Shown piece by piece: positions 1-6,366 of a stretch of 8,661 bases of DNA (position 1 is its first letter; each line of letters begins with the position of its first letter). The notes below the pieces were generated by a model that saw only the letters and a program-made list of their open reading frames with translations, searched no databases and was not told the origin of the DNA. Both the position numbers and the translations under genes were made by a program. This stretch comes from Acholeplasmatales bacterium. GTDB lineage: Bacteria; Bacillota_I; Bacilli_A; Acholeplasmatales; Anaeroplasmataceae. The stretch is taken from positions 1 through 8,661 of the forward strand of contig JAEELC010000055.1 in the NCBI GenBank assembly GCA_016288675.1. The letters are read 5' to 3'.

Positions 1-183
1 GAAGAGTTTGTTAAGAACTATGATGAAATGTTAAGAAACACATGTAAGATGGATGTAGAAGATGTAGCCGCTACTATGGGTATTGATATTACTAAGAAGA
101 GTTTCTGGTTGTCAAGCTTACATCAAGTTGAAGATGATATTAAAGAATTTAAATCATTATTAAAAACTTGTAAGAAAATTTAA
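1..183 (+). CDS. M3-family (PepF-like) oligoendopeptidase, C-terminal 60 residues
   Basis: Only the 3' end of this gene is present. It is open from base 1 in frame 1, encodes 60 residues and stops at TAA (181-183). The tail reads like the C-terminus of zinc-dependent M3 oligoendopeptidases. A Tyr-Asp-Glu-Met-Leu-Arg segment is followed by MDVEDVAATMGIDIT, then a Ser-Phe-Trp and a final helix with DDIKEF. In that family this part forms the last helices behind the active site. The HEXXH zinc motif would lie upstream, outside the window, so catalytic competence cannot be judged. Members are usually cytoplasmic and cut short peptides to recycle amino acids. Its subclade (PepF proper or a related M3 clade) cannot be decided from 60 residues, so no symbol is given. 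A terminator follows 8 bases after the stop, so it is the last gene of its transcript. Confidence 0.5.
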   Translation, partial: EEFVKNYDEMLRNTCKMDVEDVAATMGIDITKKSFWLSSLHQVEDDIKEFKSLLKTCKKI

Positions 184-191
184 ATTAATTG

Positions 192-215
192 TGCCACTTA
201 TAGTGGCATTTTTTT
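192..215 (+). terminator. Intrinsic terminator of the oligoendopeptidase gene
   Basis: TGCCACT (192-198) pairs perfectly with AGTGGCA (202-208) around a short TAT loop (or a 6-bp stem with a 5-base loop), followed directly by seven T (209-215). It begins 8 bases after the stop codon. The T tract runs into the -35 element of the next promoter. Confidence 0.5.
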
Positions 216-242
216 GTAGCTTTTGTAAATAAATGATATAAT
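214..242 (+). promoter_or_regulatory. Extended -10 promoter upstream of a gene remnant
   Basis: A consensus TATAAT lies at 237-242, preceded by TGA (234-236), which makes an extended -10. A -35-like TTGTAG (214-219) sits at the ideal 17-base spacing. The same design occurs at the adhE promoter. Transcription would start near 249, where the only thing downstream is a decayed reading frame without a start codon. Promoter strength is inferred from sequence only. Confidence 0.5.
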
Positions 243-246
243 ATAA

Positions 247-720
247 CAAAAAATAAAAAAAGATCAAATCTTATTAACTAATTGGAATAATGCTTCATAT
301 ATAAATGTTGAAGAAGTTAAAGAAGGTACAATTGAGTACTTAAATCTTTTACATACGCGAGTTAAGGTCATAGATAAAGGGTAAATTAACTTAAATGAAT
401 ATAAAGTAACTACGAGGATTATTGACGATAAAGAAGTTAACGGCTATGAAAAATATGTTGATAATACATATTTCTTTTATTATTTCGATGATGATTTATA
501 TATAGATTCTGATATGTGTAGATTATCATTTAGAACAGGTGAAGATTTTTATTTACCAATTATGTATATTGATTCTTTAAGTCAACATAGTATGTATTAT
601 TTTGAATTTTTATCTAAATATTGATTTATATTTAAAAGAAGGAACAATTACTGGTCTTTTATACTTGCAATTGTTTTTTATAGCTTAGGATTATTTAGAT
701 TGTTAAAAAAGGATATTTAA
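247..720 (+). pseudogene. Decayed gene for an unrecognised membrane-anchored protein
   Basis: One reading frame (frame 1 of the window) reads like protein from about 247 to TAA at 718-720, broken by TAA at 382-384 and TGA at 622-624. Between the stops the codons give sensible sequence, for example EVNGYEKYVDNTYFFYYFDD, then FRTGEDFYLPIMYIDSLSQ. After the TGA comes a basic stretch (FKRRNNYW) and one hydrophobic helix (SFILAIVFYSLGLF), ending LLKKDI. This suggests a polar domain rich in Asp and Tyr, anchored by a C-terminal membrane helix. No ATG, GTG or TTG start and no ribosome binding site lie between the upstream in-frame TAA (244-246) and the first break, so the 5' end also seems lost. No frameshift is needed, only point stops, which suggests fairly recent decay. 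The family is not recognised. Reading TGA as Trp would not rescue it, because TAA at 382 remains. Confidence 0.5.
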
Positions 721-761
721 TTTTTTTGATTTGTTAAAATATAAGAATAAATTGAATAAAG

Positions 762-804
762 AAAATGTTAGTAGACAAAAAATGTTTACTAACATTTTTC
801 TTTT
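762..804 (+). terminator. Long perfect hairpin terminator, possibly bidirectional
   Basis: AAAATGTTAGTAGAC (762-776) pairs with GTTTACTAACATTTT (784-798) over 15 pairs, including one G-U, around a 7-base A-rich loop. A T-rich tail follows (795-804, one C). The 5' arm is preceded by A-rich sequence, so the element could also act on the opposite strand. It lies about 40 bases after the remnant and before the adhE promoter, insulating adhE from upstream reading. Confidence 0.5.
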
Positions 805-831
805 ATATAAAGGATTTTTTTATTAATTTAT

Positions 832-860
832 TTGTATATTTAATTATGCTATGTTATAAT
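832..860 (+). promoter_or_regulatory. adhE promoter, extended -10
   Basis: TATAAT (855-860) is a perfect -10, preceded by TGT (852-854), which gives an extended -10. TTGTAT (832-837) is a partial -35 at exactly 17 bases. Transcription would start near 866-868, leaving a leader of about 95 bases before the adhE ATG. Confidence 0.5.
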
Positions 861-869
861 CAAAGATGT

Positions 870-884
870 ATGAAAACGTTTTTA
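870..884 (+). promoter_or_regulatory. Candidate CcpA cre site over the adhE start of transcription
   Basis: ATGAAAACGTTTTTA matches the Gram-positive cre consensus WTGNAANCGNWNNCW at every defined position except the C near the 3' end, and its core AAAACGTTTT (873-882) is a perfect palindrome. It would sit at about +4 to +18 of the transcript. CcpA bound at such a position usually blocks initiation or elongation, so repression of adhE by a good carbon source is the likely reading. The site is a sequence match only; no ccpA or hprK gene is in view. Confidence 0.5.
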
Positions 885-961
885 TTGAAAATAAAAAAGT
901 GAAAGATTAGAAGCGATACAAAAGAAACAAAAAGAAAATTTTTATATATAGGAGTGATACA
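885..961 (+). other. Purine-rich adhE leader with ribosome binding site
   Basis: This is the rest of the untranslated leader. It is almost free of C and runs mostly as A and G, with no stem I would trust and no recognisable riboswitch. AGGAG (950-954) stands 7 bases before the adhE ATG and fixes that start. Confidence 0.5.
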
Positions 962-3577
962 ATGGAAGATATCAAAGATTTAGGTATCAAAGAAGTAAAT
1001 GAAGCTGTAGAAAAAGCCTTGAAGTGCTTAAATGAATATGCATCATTTACACAAGAAAAGATTGATTACATTGTTGCAAAGGCAAGCGTTGCAGCACTAG
1101 ACCATCATGGTATTTTAGCTAAGATGGCTGTAGATGAAACAAAACGTGGTGTTTTTGAAGATAAAGCCACTAAGAATTTGTTTGCTTGTGAATATGTTGT
1201 TAATAATATGCGTGGTTTAAAGACTGTTGGTGTTATTGATGATGATCCTGTTACAGGTATTACAACAGTTGCAGAACCTGTTGGAGTTGTTGCTGGTTTA
1301 ACTCCAGTTACTAATCCAACAAGTACAGCTATTTTTAAATCCTTAATTTGTTTAAAGACAAGAAACCCAATTATTTTTTCTTTTCATCCACTAGCTTTGA
1401 AGAGTTCAATTGAGGCTGCACGTATTGTTCGTGATGCAGCAATAAAAGCTGGTGCTCCAGAAAATTGTATTCAATGGATTGAACATCCATCAATGGAAGC
1501 TACTAGTGCATTAATGAATAATCCTGGTGTTGCTACAATTCTAGCTACTGGTGGTAATGCTATGGTTCGTGCTGCTTATTCATGTGGTAAACCAGCTCTA
1601 GGTGTTGGTGCAGGTAATGTTCCAAGCTATATGGAAAAGTCATGCAATATGCGTCAAGCAGTTAATGACATTGTTATGTCAAAAGCTTTTGATAATGGTA
1701 TGATTTGTGCTAGTGAATCTGCTGCATTTATAGATAAAGAAATATATGATGCTGCTATTAAAGAATTCTTAAGCTATGGAGTGCATTTATGTACAAAAGA
1801 AGAAAAGAAGAAATTAATTGAATACATGTTTGGTGTAAAGACTCAATCTGAATATGCAAATGCTAGACTTAATAGTGATGTAGCAGGTAAAAGTGCATAT
1901 GTTATTGCACAAAATTCAGGCTTTGAAGTTCCAAAAGATACTAATATTTTAATGTGTGAATGTGAAAATGTTGGTGTAGAGGAACCAATGAGTAGAGAAA
2001 AATTATCTCCTGTACTTGCTGTTTATAAAGTTAATGATTGGCAAGAGGGATTTGCTAAATCAAAAGCTATGGTTGAATTTGATGGATTAGGTCATTCTGC
2101 TGCTATTCATACTAGTGATAAGGATTTATCTGTTAAATTTGGTGATTTAATTCCTGCTATTCGTATTATTGTAAATTCGCCATCTACATTTGGTGGTATT
2201 GGTAATGTAGATAACTCATTCATTCCATCTCTAACATTAGGTTGTGGTTCTTATGGACACAATTCTGTTAGTGGTAATGTGTCTGCAGTTAACTTATTAA
2301 ACTATAAGAAAGTAGGTCAAAGAAGAAATAATATGCAATGGTTTAAGGTTCCATCAAAGATTTATTTTGAAAGAAATTCAATTGAATATTTACATCAAAT
2401 GAAGGAAATGCATAGAGTAATCATTGTTACTGACCGTTCTATGGTTGATTTAGGTTATGTAAATAAAGTTACAGAACAATTTGCACTTCGTTCAACTCCT
2501 GTTCAATATCAATTATTCTGTGATGTTGAACCAGATCCAGATATTGAAACAGTTTACAATGGTGTTCAATTAATGAACTCATTTGCACCAGATACTATTA
2601 TTGCTCTTGGTGGCGGTTCTGCAATTGATGCAGCTAAAGGTATGTGGTTATTCTATGAACATCCTGAAGTTGATTTCAATGACTTGAAGCAAAAGTTTAT
2701 GGATATTAGAAAACGTGCATTTAGATATCCTGAATTAGGTAAGAAAGCTAAGCTAGTATGTATACCTACAACAAGTGGTACAGGTAGTGAAGTAACTCCT
2801 TTTGCTGTAATCAGTGATAAGAAAAATAATAAGAAATATCCGCTTGCAGATTATTCTTTAACTCCAACAATTGCTATTGTTGACCCTGAATTTGCAATGA
2901 GTCTTCCAAGAAGTGTAACAGCAGATACAGGTATGGATGTTTTAACCCATGCTACTGAAGCATTTGTTTCTACTATGGCTAGTGATTATACTGATGGACT
3001 TGCAATTCAAGCAATCACTATGGTATTTAAGTATTTAAAATCAAGCTATGATAATGGTAAATTTGATCCAGAAGCTCGTGAAAAGATGCATAACGCATCT
3101 TGCTTAGCAGGTATGGCTTTTGCTAATGCCTTCTTAGGTATTAACCATTCACTTGCTCATAAACTTGGTGCATATTATCATATTCCACATGGAAGATTGA
3201 TTGCAATTTTACTTCCACATATAATCCGTTACAATGGTCAAAAGCCAAAGAAACTTTCCACTTGGCCTAAATATAATTACTATAAGGCTGATGAGAAGTA
3301 TTGCATGATTGCAAGACTTCTAGGTCTTCCTGCTCAAACAGTTGAAGAAGGTGTTGAAAGCTATGCTAAGGCATGTGGTGAATTAGGTAAATCTATTGGC
3401 ATTAAGATGAATCTAGAAAGTCAAGGAATTGATAGAGATGACTTTATGAGTAAGATAGAAGAAATTGCTTATCTTGCATATGAAGATCAATGCTCTCCAG
3501 CAAATCCACGTGTACCTGTTGTAGAAGATATGATTGAAATATTAAAGAAAGCTTACGATACTAAAGAATTCTTATAA
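962..3577 (+). CDS. adhE: Bifunctional acetaldehyde-CoA/alcohol dehydrogenase
   Basis: This 871-residue enzyme reduces acetyl-CoA to acetaldehyde and then to ethanol in the cytoplasm, regenerating two NAD+ during fermentation. Family members assemble into long helical filaments (spirosomes). Residues 1 to about 440 form the aldehyde dehydrogenase half. It has the conserved TPVTNPTSTAIFK segment, the GKPALGVGAGNVP loop and the catalytic cysteine C249 in NGMICASE. A linker with NMQWFKVPSKIYFE leads to the iron-dependent alcohol dehydrogenase half. This contains the NAD-binding GGGS (550-553) and the complete metal set D659, H663, H729 and H743 in GMDVLTHATE, NHSLAH and IPHG. Length is close to that of E. 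coli AdhE (891), with no break or missing key residue. The start is fixed by AGGAG 7 bases upstream. The gene is monocistronic, with its own promoter, a cre-like site and a terminator. Identity is not in doubt; regulation is inferred. Confidence 0.5.
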   Translation: MEDIKDLGIKEVNEAVEKALKCLNEYASFTQEKIDYIVAKASVAALDHHGILAKMAVDETKRGVFEDKATKNLFACEYVVNNMRGLKTVGVIDDDPVTGITTVAEPVGVVAGLTPVTNPTSTAIFKSLICLKTRNPIIFSFHPLALKSSIEAARIVRDAAIKAGAPENCIQWIEHPSMEATSALMNNPGVATILATGGNAMVRAAYSCGKPALGVGAGNVPSYMEKSCNMRQAVNDIVMSKAFDNGMICASESAAFIDKEIYDAAIKEFLSYGVHLCTKEEKKKLIEYMFGVKTQSEYANARLNSDVAGKSAYVIAQNSGFEVPKDTNILMCECENVGVEEPMSREKLSPVLAVYKVNDWQEGFAKSKAMVEFDGLGHSAAIHTSDKDLSVKFGDLIPAIRIIVNSPSTFGGIGNVDNSFIPSLTLGCGSYGHNSVSGNVSAVNLLNYKKVGQRRNNMQWFKVPSKIYFERNSIEYLHQMKEMHRVIIVTDRSMVDLGYVNKVTEQFALRSTPVQYQLFCDVEPDPDIETVYNGVQLMNSFAPDTIIALGGGSAIDAAKGMWLFYEHPEVDFNDLKQKFMDIRKRAFRYPELGKKAKLVCIPTTSGTGSEVTPFAVISDKKNNKKYPLADYSLTPTIAIVDPEFAMSLPRSVTADTGMDVLTHATEAFVSTMASDYTDGLAIQAITMVFKYLKSSYDNGKFDPEAREKMHNASCLAGMAFANAFLGINHSLAHKLGAYYHIPHGRLIAILLPHIIRYNGQKPKKLSTWPKYNYYKADEKYCMIARLLGLPAQTVEEGVESYAKACGELGKSIGIKMNLESQGIDRDDFMSKIEEIAYLAYEDQCSPANPRVPVVEDMIEILKKAYDTKEFL

Positions 3578-3587
3578 TTATGAAATT

Positions 3588-3622
3588 GGCTGTGTTAAAA
3601 ATCACAGCCTTTTATTTTTTTT
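3588..3622 (+). terminator. adhE terminator
   Basis: GGCTGTG (3588-3594) pairs perfectly with CACAGCC (3603-3609) around an 8-base A-rich loop, followed by TTTTATTTTTTTT (3610-3622). It starts 10 bases after the adhE stop and is the most GC-rich stem in the window. Confidence 0.5.
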
Positions 3623-3672
3623 AAAATTCTATTAAAACTAGACCTTATATTATATTTTTATTAATAATTTTA

Positions 3673-3681
3673 TGATAAAAT
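3673..3681 (+). promoter_or_regulatory. Possible extended -10 for the small-protein/GH3 unit
   Basis: TGATAAAAT has the TGn extension and five of six -10 bases. The region 17 bases upstream (3653-3658, TATTTT) is a poor -35, so the call rests on the extended -10 and on the adhE terminator lying just upstream. Transcription would begin near 3688. Confidence 0.5.
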
Positions 3682-3695
3682 AATAATACCTACGT

Positions 3696-4061
3696 ATGAA
3701 AGGGAAATTGTTTGTTATGAGTAGAGATTTTGATAGATTTTATTTTGTTTCAAGCTTTGATATTTTAAACCCATATTTAGGATTTGTTGAGGCTAAAGTC
3801 TATAAAGAGGATAATAATATTTATGTAAAGCTTATTTTGTTAGGAGTTTGTAAAGATGAAAACTCTAAATATAAGAATATAGGATTAAATATTGCAGCTA
3901 TAACTAAGTTTGAAACAACAGTGGATCAAAAGATATTTACAAATTTATTAAAAAATGATGAATCTGTTTTAGAAGAAGCTATTAAAGCTTTGGAGGAAGC
4001 AATTAATTATAAAGAAAAAGAAATTAAAGAAAGGGTAACAAGGATTAAATGGGAAAAATAG
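3696..4061 (+). CDS. Small protein of unknown function, overlapping the GH3 gene
   Basis: I do not recognise this protein of 121 residues. There is no signal peptide, membrane helix or metal motif. Residues about 12-75 alternate polar and hydrophobic residues like a mainly beta fold (DRFYFVSSF, GFVEAKVY, NIYVKLILLGV, IGLNIAAITKF). The last third (about 78-121) is a charged helix rich in Glu and Lys, ending IKWEK. It reads as a soluble cytoplasmic protein. The start is uncertain. ATG 3696 has no ribosome binding site and would lie only about 8 bases into the predicted transcript. The in-frame ATG at 3717 (114 residues, MSRDFDRF) has AAAGGG 12 bases upstream and may be the true start. The 3' end overlaps the GH3 start by 13 bases, which implies co-transcription and translational coupling, so a role linked to the hydrolase or its substrate is possible but unproven. 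Confidence 0.5.
   Translation: MKGKLFVMSRDFDRFYFVSSFDILNPYLGFVEAKVYKEDNNIYVKLILLGVCKDENSKYKNIGLNIAAITKFETTVDQKIFTNLLKNDESVLEEAIKALEEAINYKEKEIKERVTRIKWEK
3699..3704 (+). promoter_or_regulatory. Weak ribosome binding site that may set the start at 3717
   Basis: AAAGGG is the only Shine-Dalgarno-like sequence near the 5' end of the small gene. It lies inside the frame if ATG 3696 is used, but 12 bases before the in-frame ATG at 3717. The spacing is long, so the choice remains open. Confidence 0.5.
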
Positions 4062-6328
4062 AAGAAACCTTAAATAAACTTAATATTGAAGATAAAATAA
4101 GATTAACTTATGGTTCTTCTTATTGGAAAAGCTCAAGTGTTGATAATTTAATTCATAAGAAAATTATTACAGATGGACCTCATGGTATTCGTCTTCAAGA
4201 ACATGATTTAGGTAAAATGCTTATATATGAGTCATATAAGAGTTATGCGTATCCAAGCTTATCATTACTTGCGAATTCTTTTGATCCTCATCTTTTAAAA
4301 GAAGTAGGATATATGATAGGACTTGAAGCCAATTCTATGGGAGTTTCAATGGTTCTAGGACCAGGTGTAAATATTAAGAGACATCCAAGAAATGGGAGAG
4401 CTTTTGAATATTTTTCAGAAGATCCTCTTGTTTCAGGTAGACTTGCATATGAATATATTAGAGGGGTAGAGAAAGCTGGTGTTGGAGCTTGTGTTAAGCA
4501 CTTTTTTGCAAATTCACAAGAAAAGAATAGATTAATCTCTAATTCAGTTATTGATCAGAGAACTCTTCATGAATTATATTTATCTCCGTTTGATATTGCA
4601 TTAAAGGCTAAACCTAGTGCGGTAATGGCTTCATACAATAGAGTTAATGGTAAATTTATGGCCGAAAATAAATTATATTTAAATACATATTTACGCCATG
4701 AACAAAAATTTAAAGGCTTTGTTATATCTGACTGGGGAGCTGTGTCTAATCCTATAAATTCCTTAAAAATGGGATTAAATTTAGAAATGCCTGGTTCTGA
4801 TTTTTCGAGAAACGCATTTATATATGATGCATATTTAAATAATGAAATTAGTGAAAGAGATATTAATAAAGCGTTAAAACCTGTTTTAAAATTTTTATTA
4901 AAAGAAAATAAAAAGAAAAAATTTGATGCCATAAAATGTGAAAAATTAATTTTAAAAGCGGCAGAAGAATCTGCTGTATTATTAAAAAATAATAATTTCT
5001 TACCAATTAAAAAGAAAGATAAAGTTTTAATTGTAGGTGGATTCTTTAATAATCCTCGCTATGGTGGTTCTGGTAGTTCAAAGGTTAATCCAATTAAGAT
5101 AGTTAATGGAAATGAAGCTTTTAAAAAATCTAAATTTTTTTATGAATTTGTTGAAGGCTTTGATACATATGGACATATTACTGATTTATCTAAAGCCTTA
5201 GAAAAGGCTAAAGCTTTTGATAAAGTATTAGTATTTACAGGACTTCCTGTTGATAAAGAGAGCGAAGGTGTTGATAGGAACACTTTAAATTTACCTAATG
5301 ATTATGTTTTAGCTATTAAAGAATTAGCTAAGGTTAATTCTAATATTGGTGTAATTCTTGAATGTGGTTGTGTTACAAATGTTAAAGACTATATAAATAA
5401 AGTAGATGCAATACTTTATGCTGGCCTTGCCGGAAGTATGTCTGGAGTAGCTATATTTAATATTATAAGTGGAAAAGTTAGTCCATGTGGAAAGCTTGCA
5501 GAAAGTTATGTATCTGAAGAAGATACATATTTAGGCTCAAGTTATCCTTCGAAGGATTTGAATATTAAATATACGGAAGGCCTATATGTTGGCTATCCAT
5601 ATTATTACATAAATAATATAACTCCATCATTCTCATTTGGACATGGTTTAACCTATGCTAAATTCTCTTATAATGCTATAGAGAATAATAAAAAGATTTT
5701 AATTGATATTACTAATAAGTCTACTAGTTCAAAGGAAATTTTATTCTTATTTGTAAGAGATAGTAGAAATTATATTAGACTTAAAGATTTTGCTAAAGTA
5801 ATGGTTAAAAGAAATTCTTCTAATAAAATTGAATTTGAAATTAAAGATGAATATTTTAAGTTTTATGATGAAGAATCTAAGCGTTTTGTTCTTGGAAGTG
5901 GAAAGTTTGATGTATTAATTGGAACTAGTATTGATAACATTATTTATAAAAAGAGTGTATCTATAAAAGGTGAAAAGAAATACTTGCATCCTGAATTTGA
6001 TTTGCAGTTAACGCGTGGTTTATTTAGAAATAGTGGACCAAGTCAAAACTCTACTTTACATGATTTAGAGAAATATCCTCATTTTGATGAATTGAAGGAA
6101 CGACTTTTAGGTGACGAAGATAATGGCTCAGTTACAGATCCTTTCTTAAGAGCACAAATATTGGGCACATATAGTGAAAACCCAGTTAGGTTTAATACTC
6201 TTTATGTGGATAAAAATTTCTCCATTTATGAGATGTATGGATATATATCATTGCTTAAAGGTGATAATGAGAAAGCAAAATATTTTTTTGAGCGCAAAAA
6301 TAATCTTTTAAACAAAGACAAAAAATAA
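4049..6328 (+). CDS. Family 3 glycoside hydrolase, cytoplasmic beta-glucosidase type
   Basis: This 759-residue retaining beta-glycosidase probably releases glucose or another single sugar from the non-reducing end of oligosaccharides or glycosides. The N-terminal TIM-barrel domain (about 1-285) has TDGPHGIR (41-48), the RHPRNGRAFE and SEDP block (111-126), the substrate-binding pair K150/H151, and the nucleophile D228 in FVISDWGA. The alpha/beta sandwich domain (about 300-490) has LLKNNNFLPI and the ESEGVDR loop (404-410), where E406 (or E404) is the expected acid/base. A fibronectin-III-like domain follows FSFGHGLTY, to about 640. The last 115 or so residues form an extension discussed in the findings. 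There is no signal peptide, so the substrate must be imported, yet no transporter is in the window. The start has AAGGA (4040-4044) only 4 bases upstream, inside the preceding gene. Fold and mechanism are certain; sugar specificity cannot be read. No terminator follows. Confidence 0.5.
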   Translation: MGKIEETLNKLNIEDKIRLTYGSSYWKSSSVDNLIHKKIITDGPHGIRLQEHDLGKMLIYESYKSYAYPSLSLLANSFDPHLLKEVGYMIGLEANSMGVSMVLGPGVNIKRHPRNGRAFEYFSEDPLVSGRLAYEYIRGVEKAGVGACVKHFFANSQEKNRLISNSVIDQRTLHELYLSPFDIALKAKPSAVMASYNRVNGKFMAENKLYLNTYLRHEQKFKGFVISDWGAVSNPINSLKMGLNLEMPGSDFSRNAFIYDAYLNNEISERDINKALKPVLKFLLKENKKKKFDAIKCEKLILKAAEESAVLLKNNNFLPIKKKDKVLIVGGFFNNPRYGGSGSSKVNPIKIVNGNEAFKKSKFFYEFVEGFDTYGHITDLSKALEKAKAFDKVLVFTGLPVDKESEGVDRNTLNLPNDYVLAIKELAKVNSNIGVILECGCVTNVKDYINKVDAILYAGLAGSMSGVAIFNIISGKVSPCGKLAESYVSEEDTYLGSSYPSKDLNIKYTEGLYVGYPYYYINNITPSFSFGHGLTYAKFSYNAIENNKKILIDITNKSTSSKEILFLFVRDSRNYIRLKDFAKVMVKRNSSNKIEFEIKDEYFKFYDEESKRFVLGSGKFDVLIGTSIDNIIYKKSVSIKGEKKYLHPEFDLQLTRGLFRNSGPSQNSTLHDLEKYPHFDELKERLLGDEDNGSVTDPFLRAQILGTYSENPVRFNTLYVDKNFSIYEMYGYISLLKGDNEKAKYFFERKNNLLNKDKK

Positions 6329-6343
6329 TAATTGTGGTAAAAT
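6315..6343 (+). promoter_or_regulatory. Promoter of the membrane-protein/phosphatase unit
   Basis: TAAAAT (6338-6343) is preceded by TGG (6335-6337), another extended -10, with AAGACA (6315-6320, four of six -35 bases) at a 17-base spacing. The -35 lies within the last codons of the GH3 gene. Transcription would begin near 6350, just before the AGAGG at 6352-6356 that serves the next start. With no terminator after the GH3 gene, readthrough could also contribute. Confidence 0.5.
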
Positions 6344-6366
6344 TCTAATAAAGAGGTATTCGAAAT

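Noticed and set aside
382..720. The part after the first stop as a separate intact small gene
   Set aside because: No in-frame start exists until about 512, there is no ribosome binding site, and the TGA at 622 splits off the membrane helix.
730..750. TTGTTAAAA as a Rex operator for adhE
   Set aside because: Only one half of the TTGTTAA...TTAACAA palindrome is present, and it lies more than 100 bases before the promoter, behind a terminator.
866..910. Short upstream reading frame (14 codons) in the adhE leader
   Set aside because: The ATG falls at the predicted transcript start with no ribosome binding site, and there is no attenuator structure or run of regulatory codons.
216..961. Riboswitch, CRISPR array, tRNA or insertion sequence in the gene-poor stretch
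   Set aside because: No repeat-spacer pattern, no cloverleaf, no terminal inverted repeats or transposase codons, and no recognisable aptamer core; the protein-like frame explains most of it.
4567..4932. Minus-strand open frame of 121 codons within the GH3 gene
   Set aside because: It lies wholly inside a well-supported catalytic domain on the other strand, has the Phe/Leu/Ser/Lys-rich composition of an antisense shadow, and shows no family features.
3696..6328. A sugar-uptake operon around the GH3 gene
   Set aside because: No PTS, ABC or permease gene and no sugar regulator adjoins it in this window, so only the hydrolase itself is supported.
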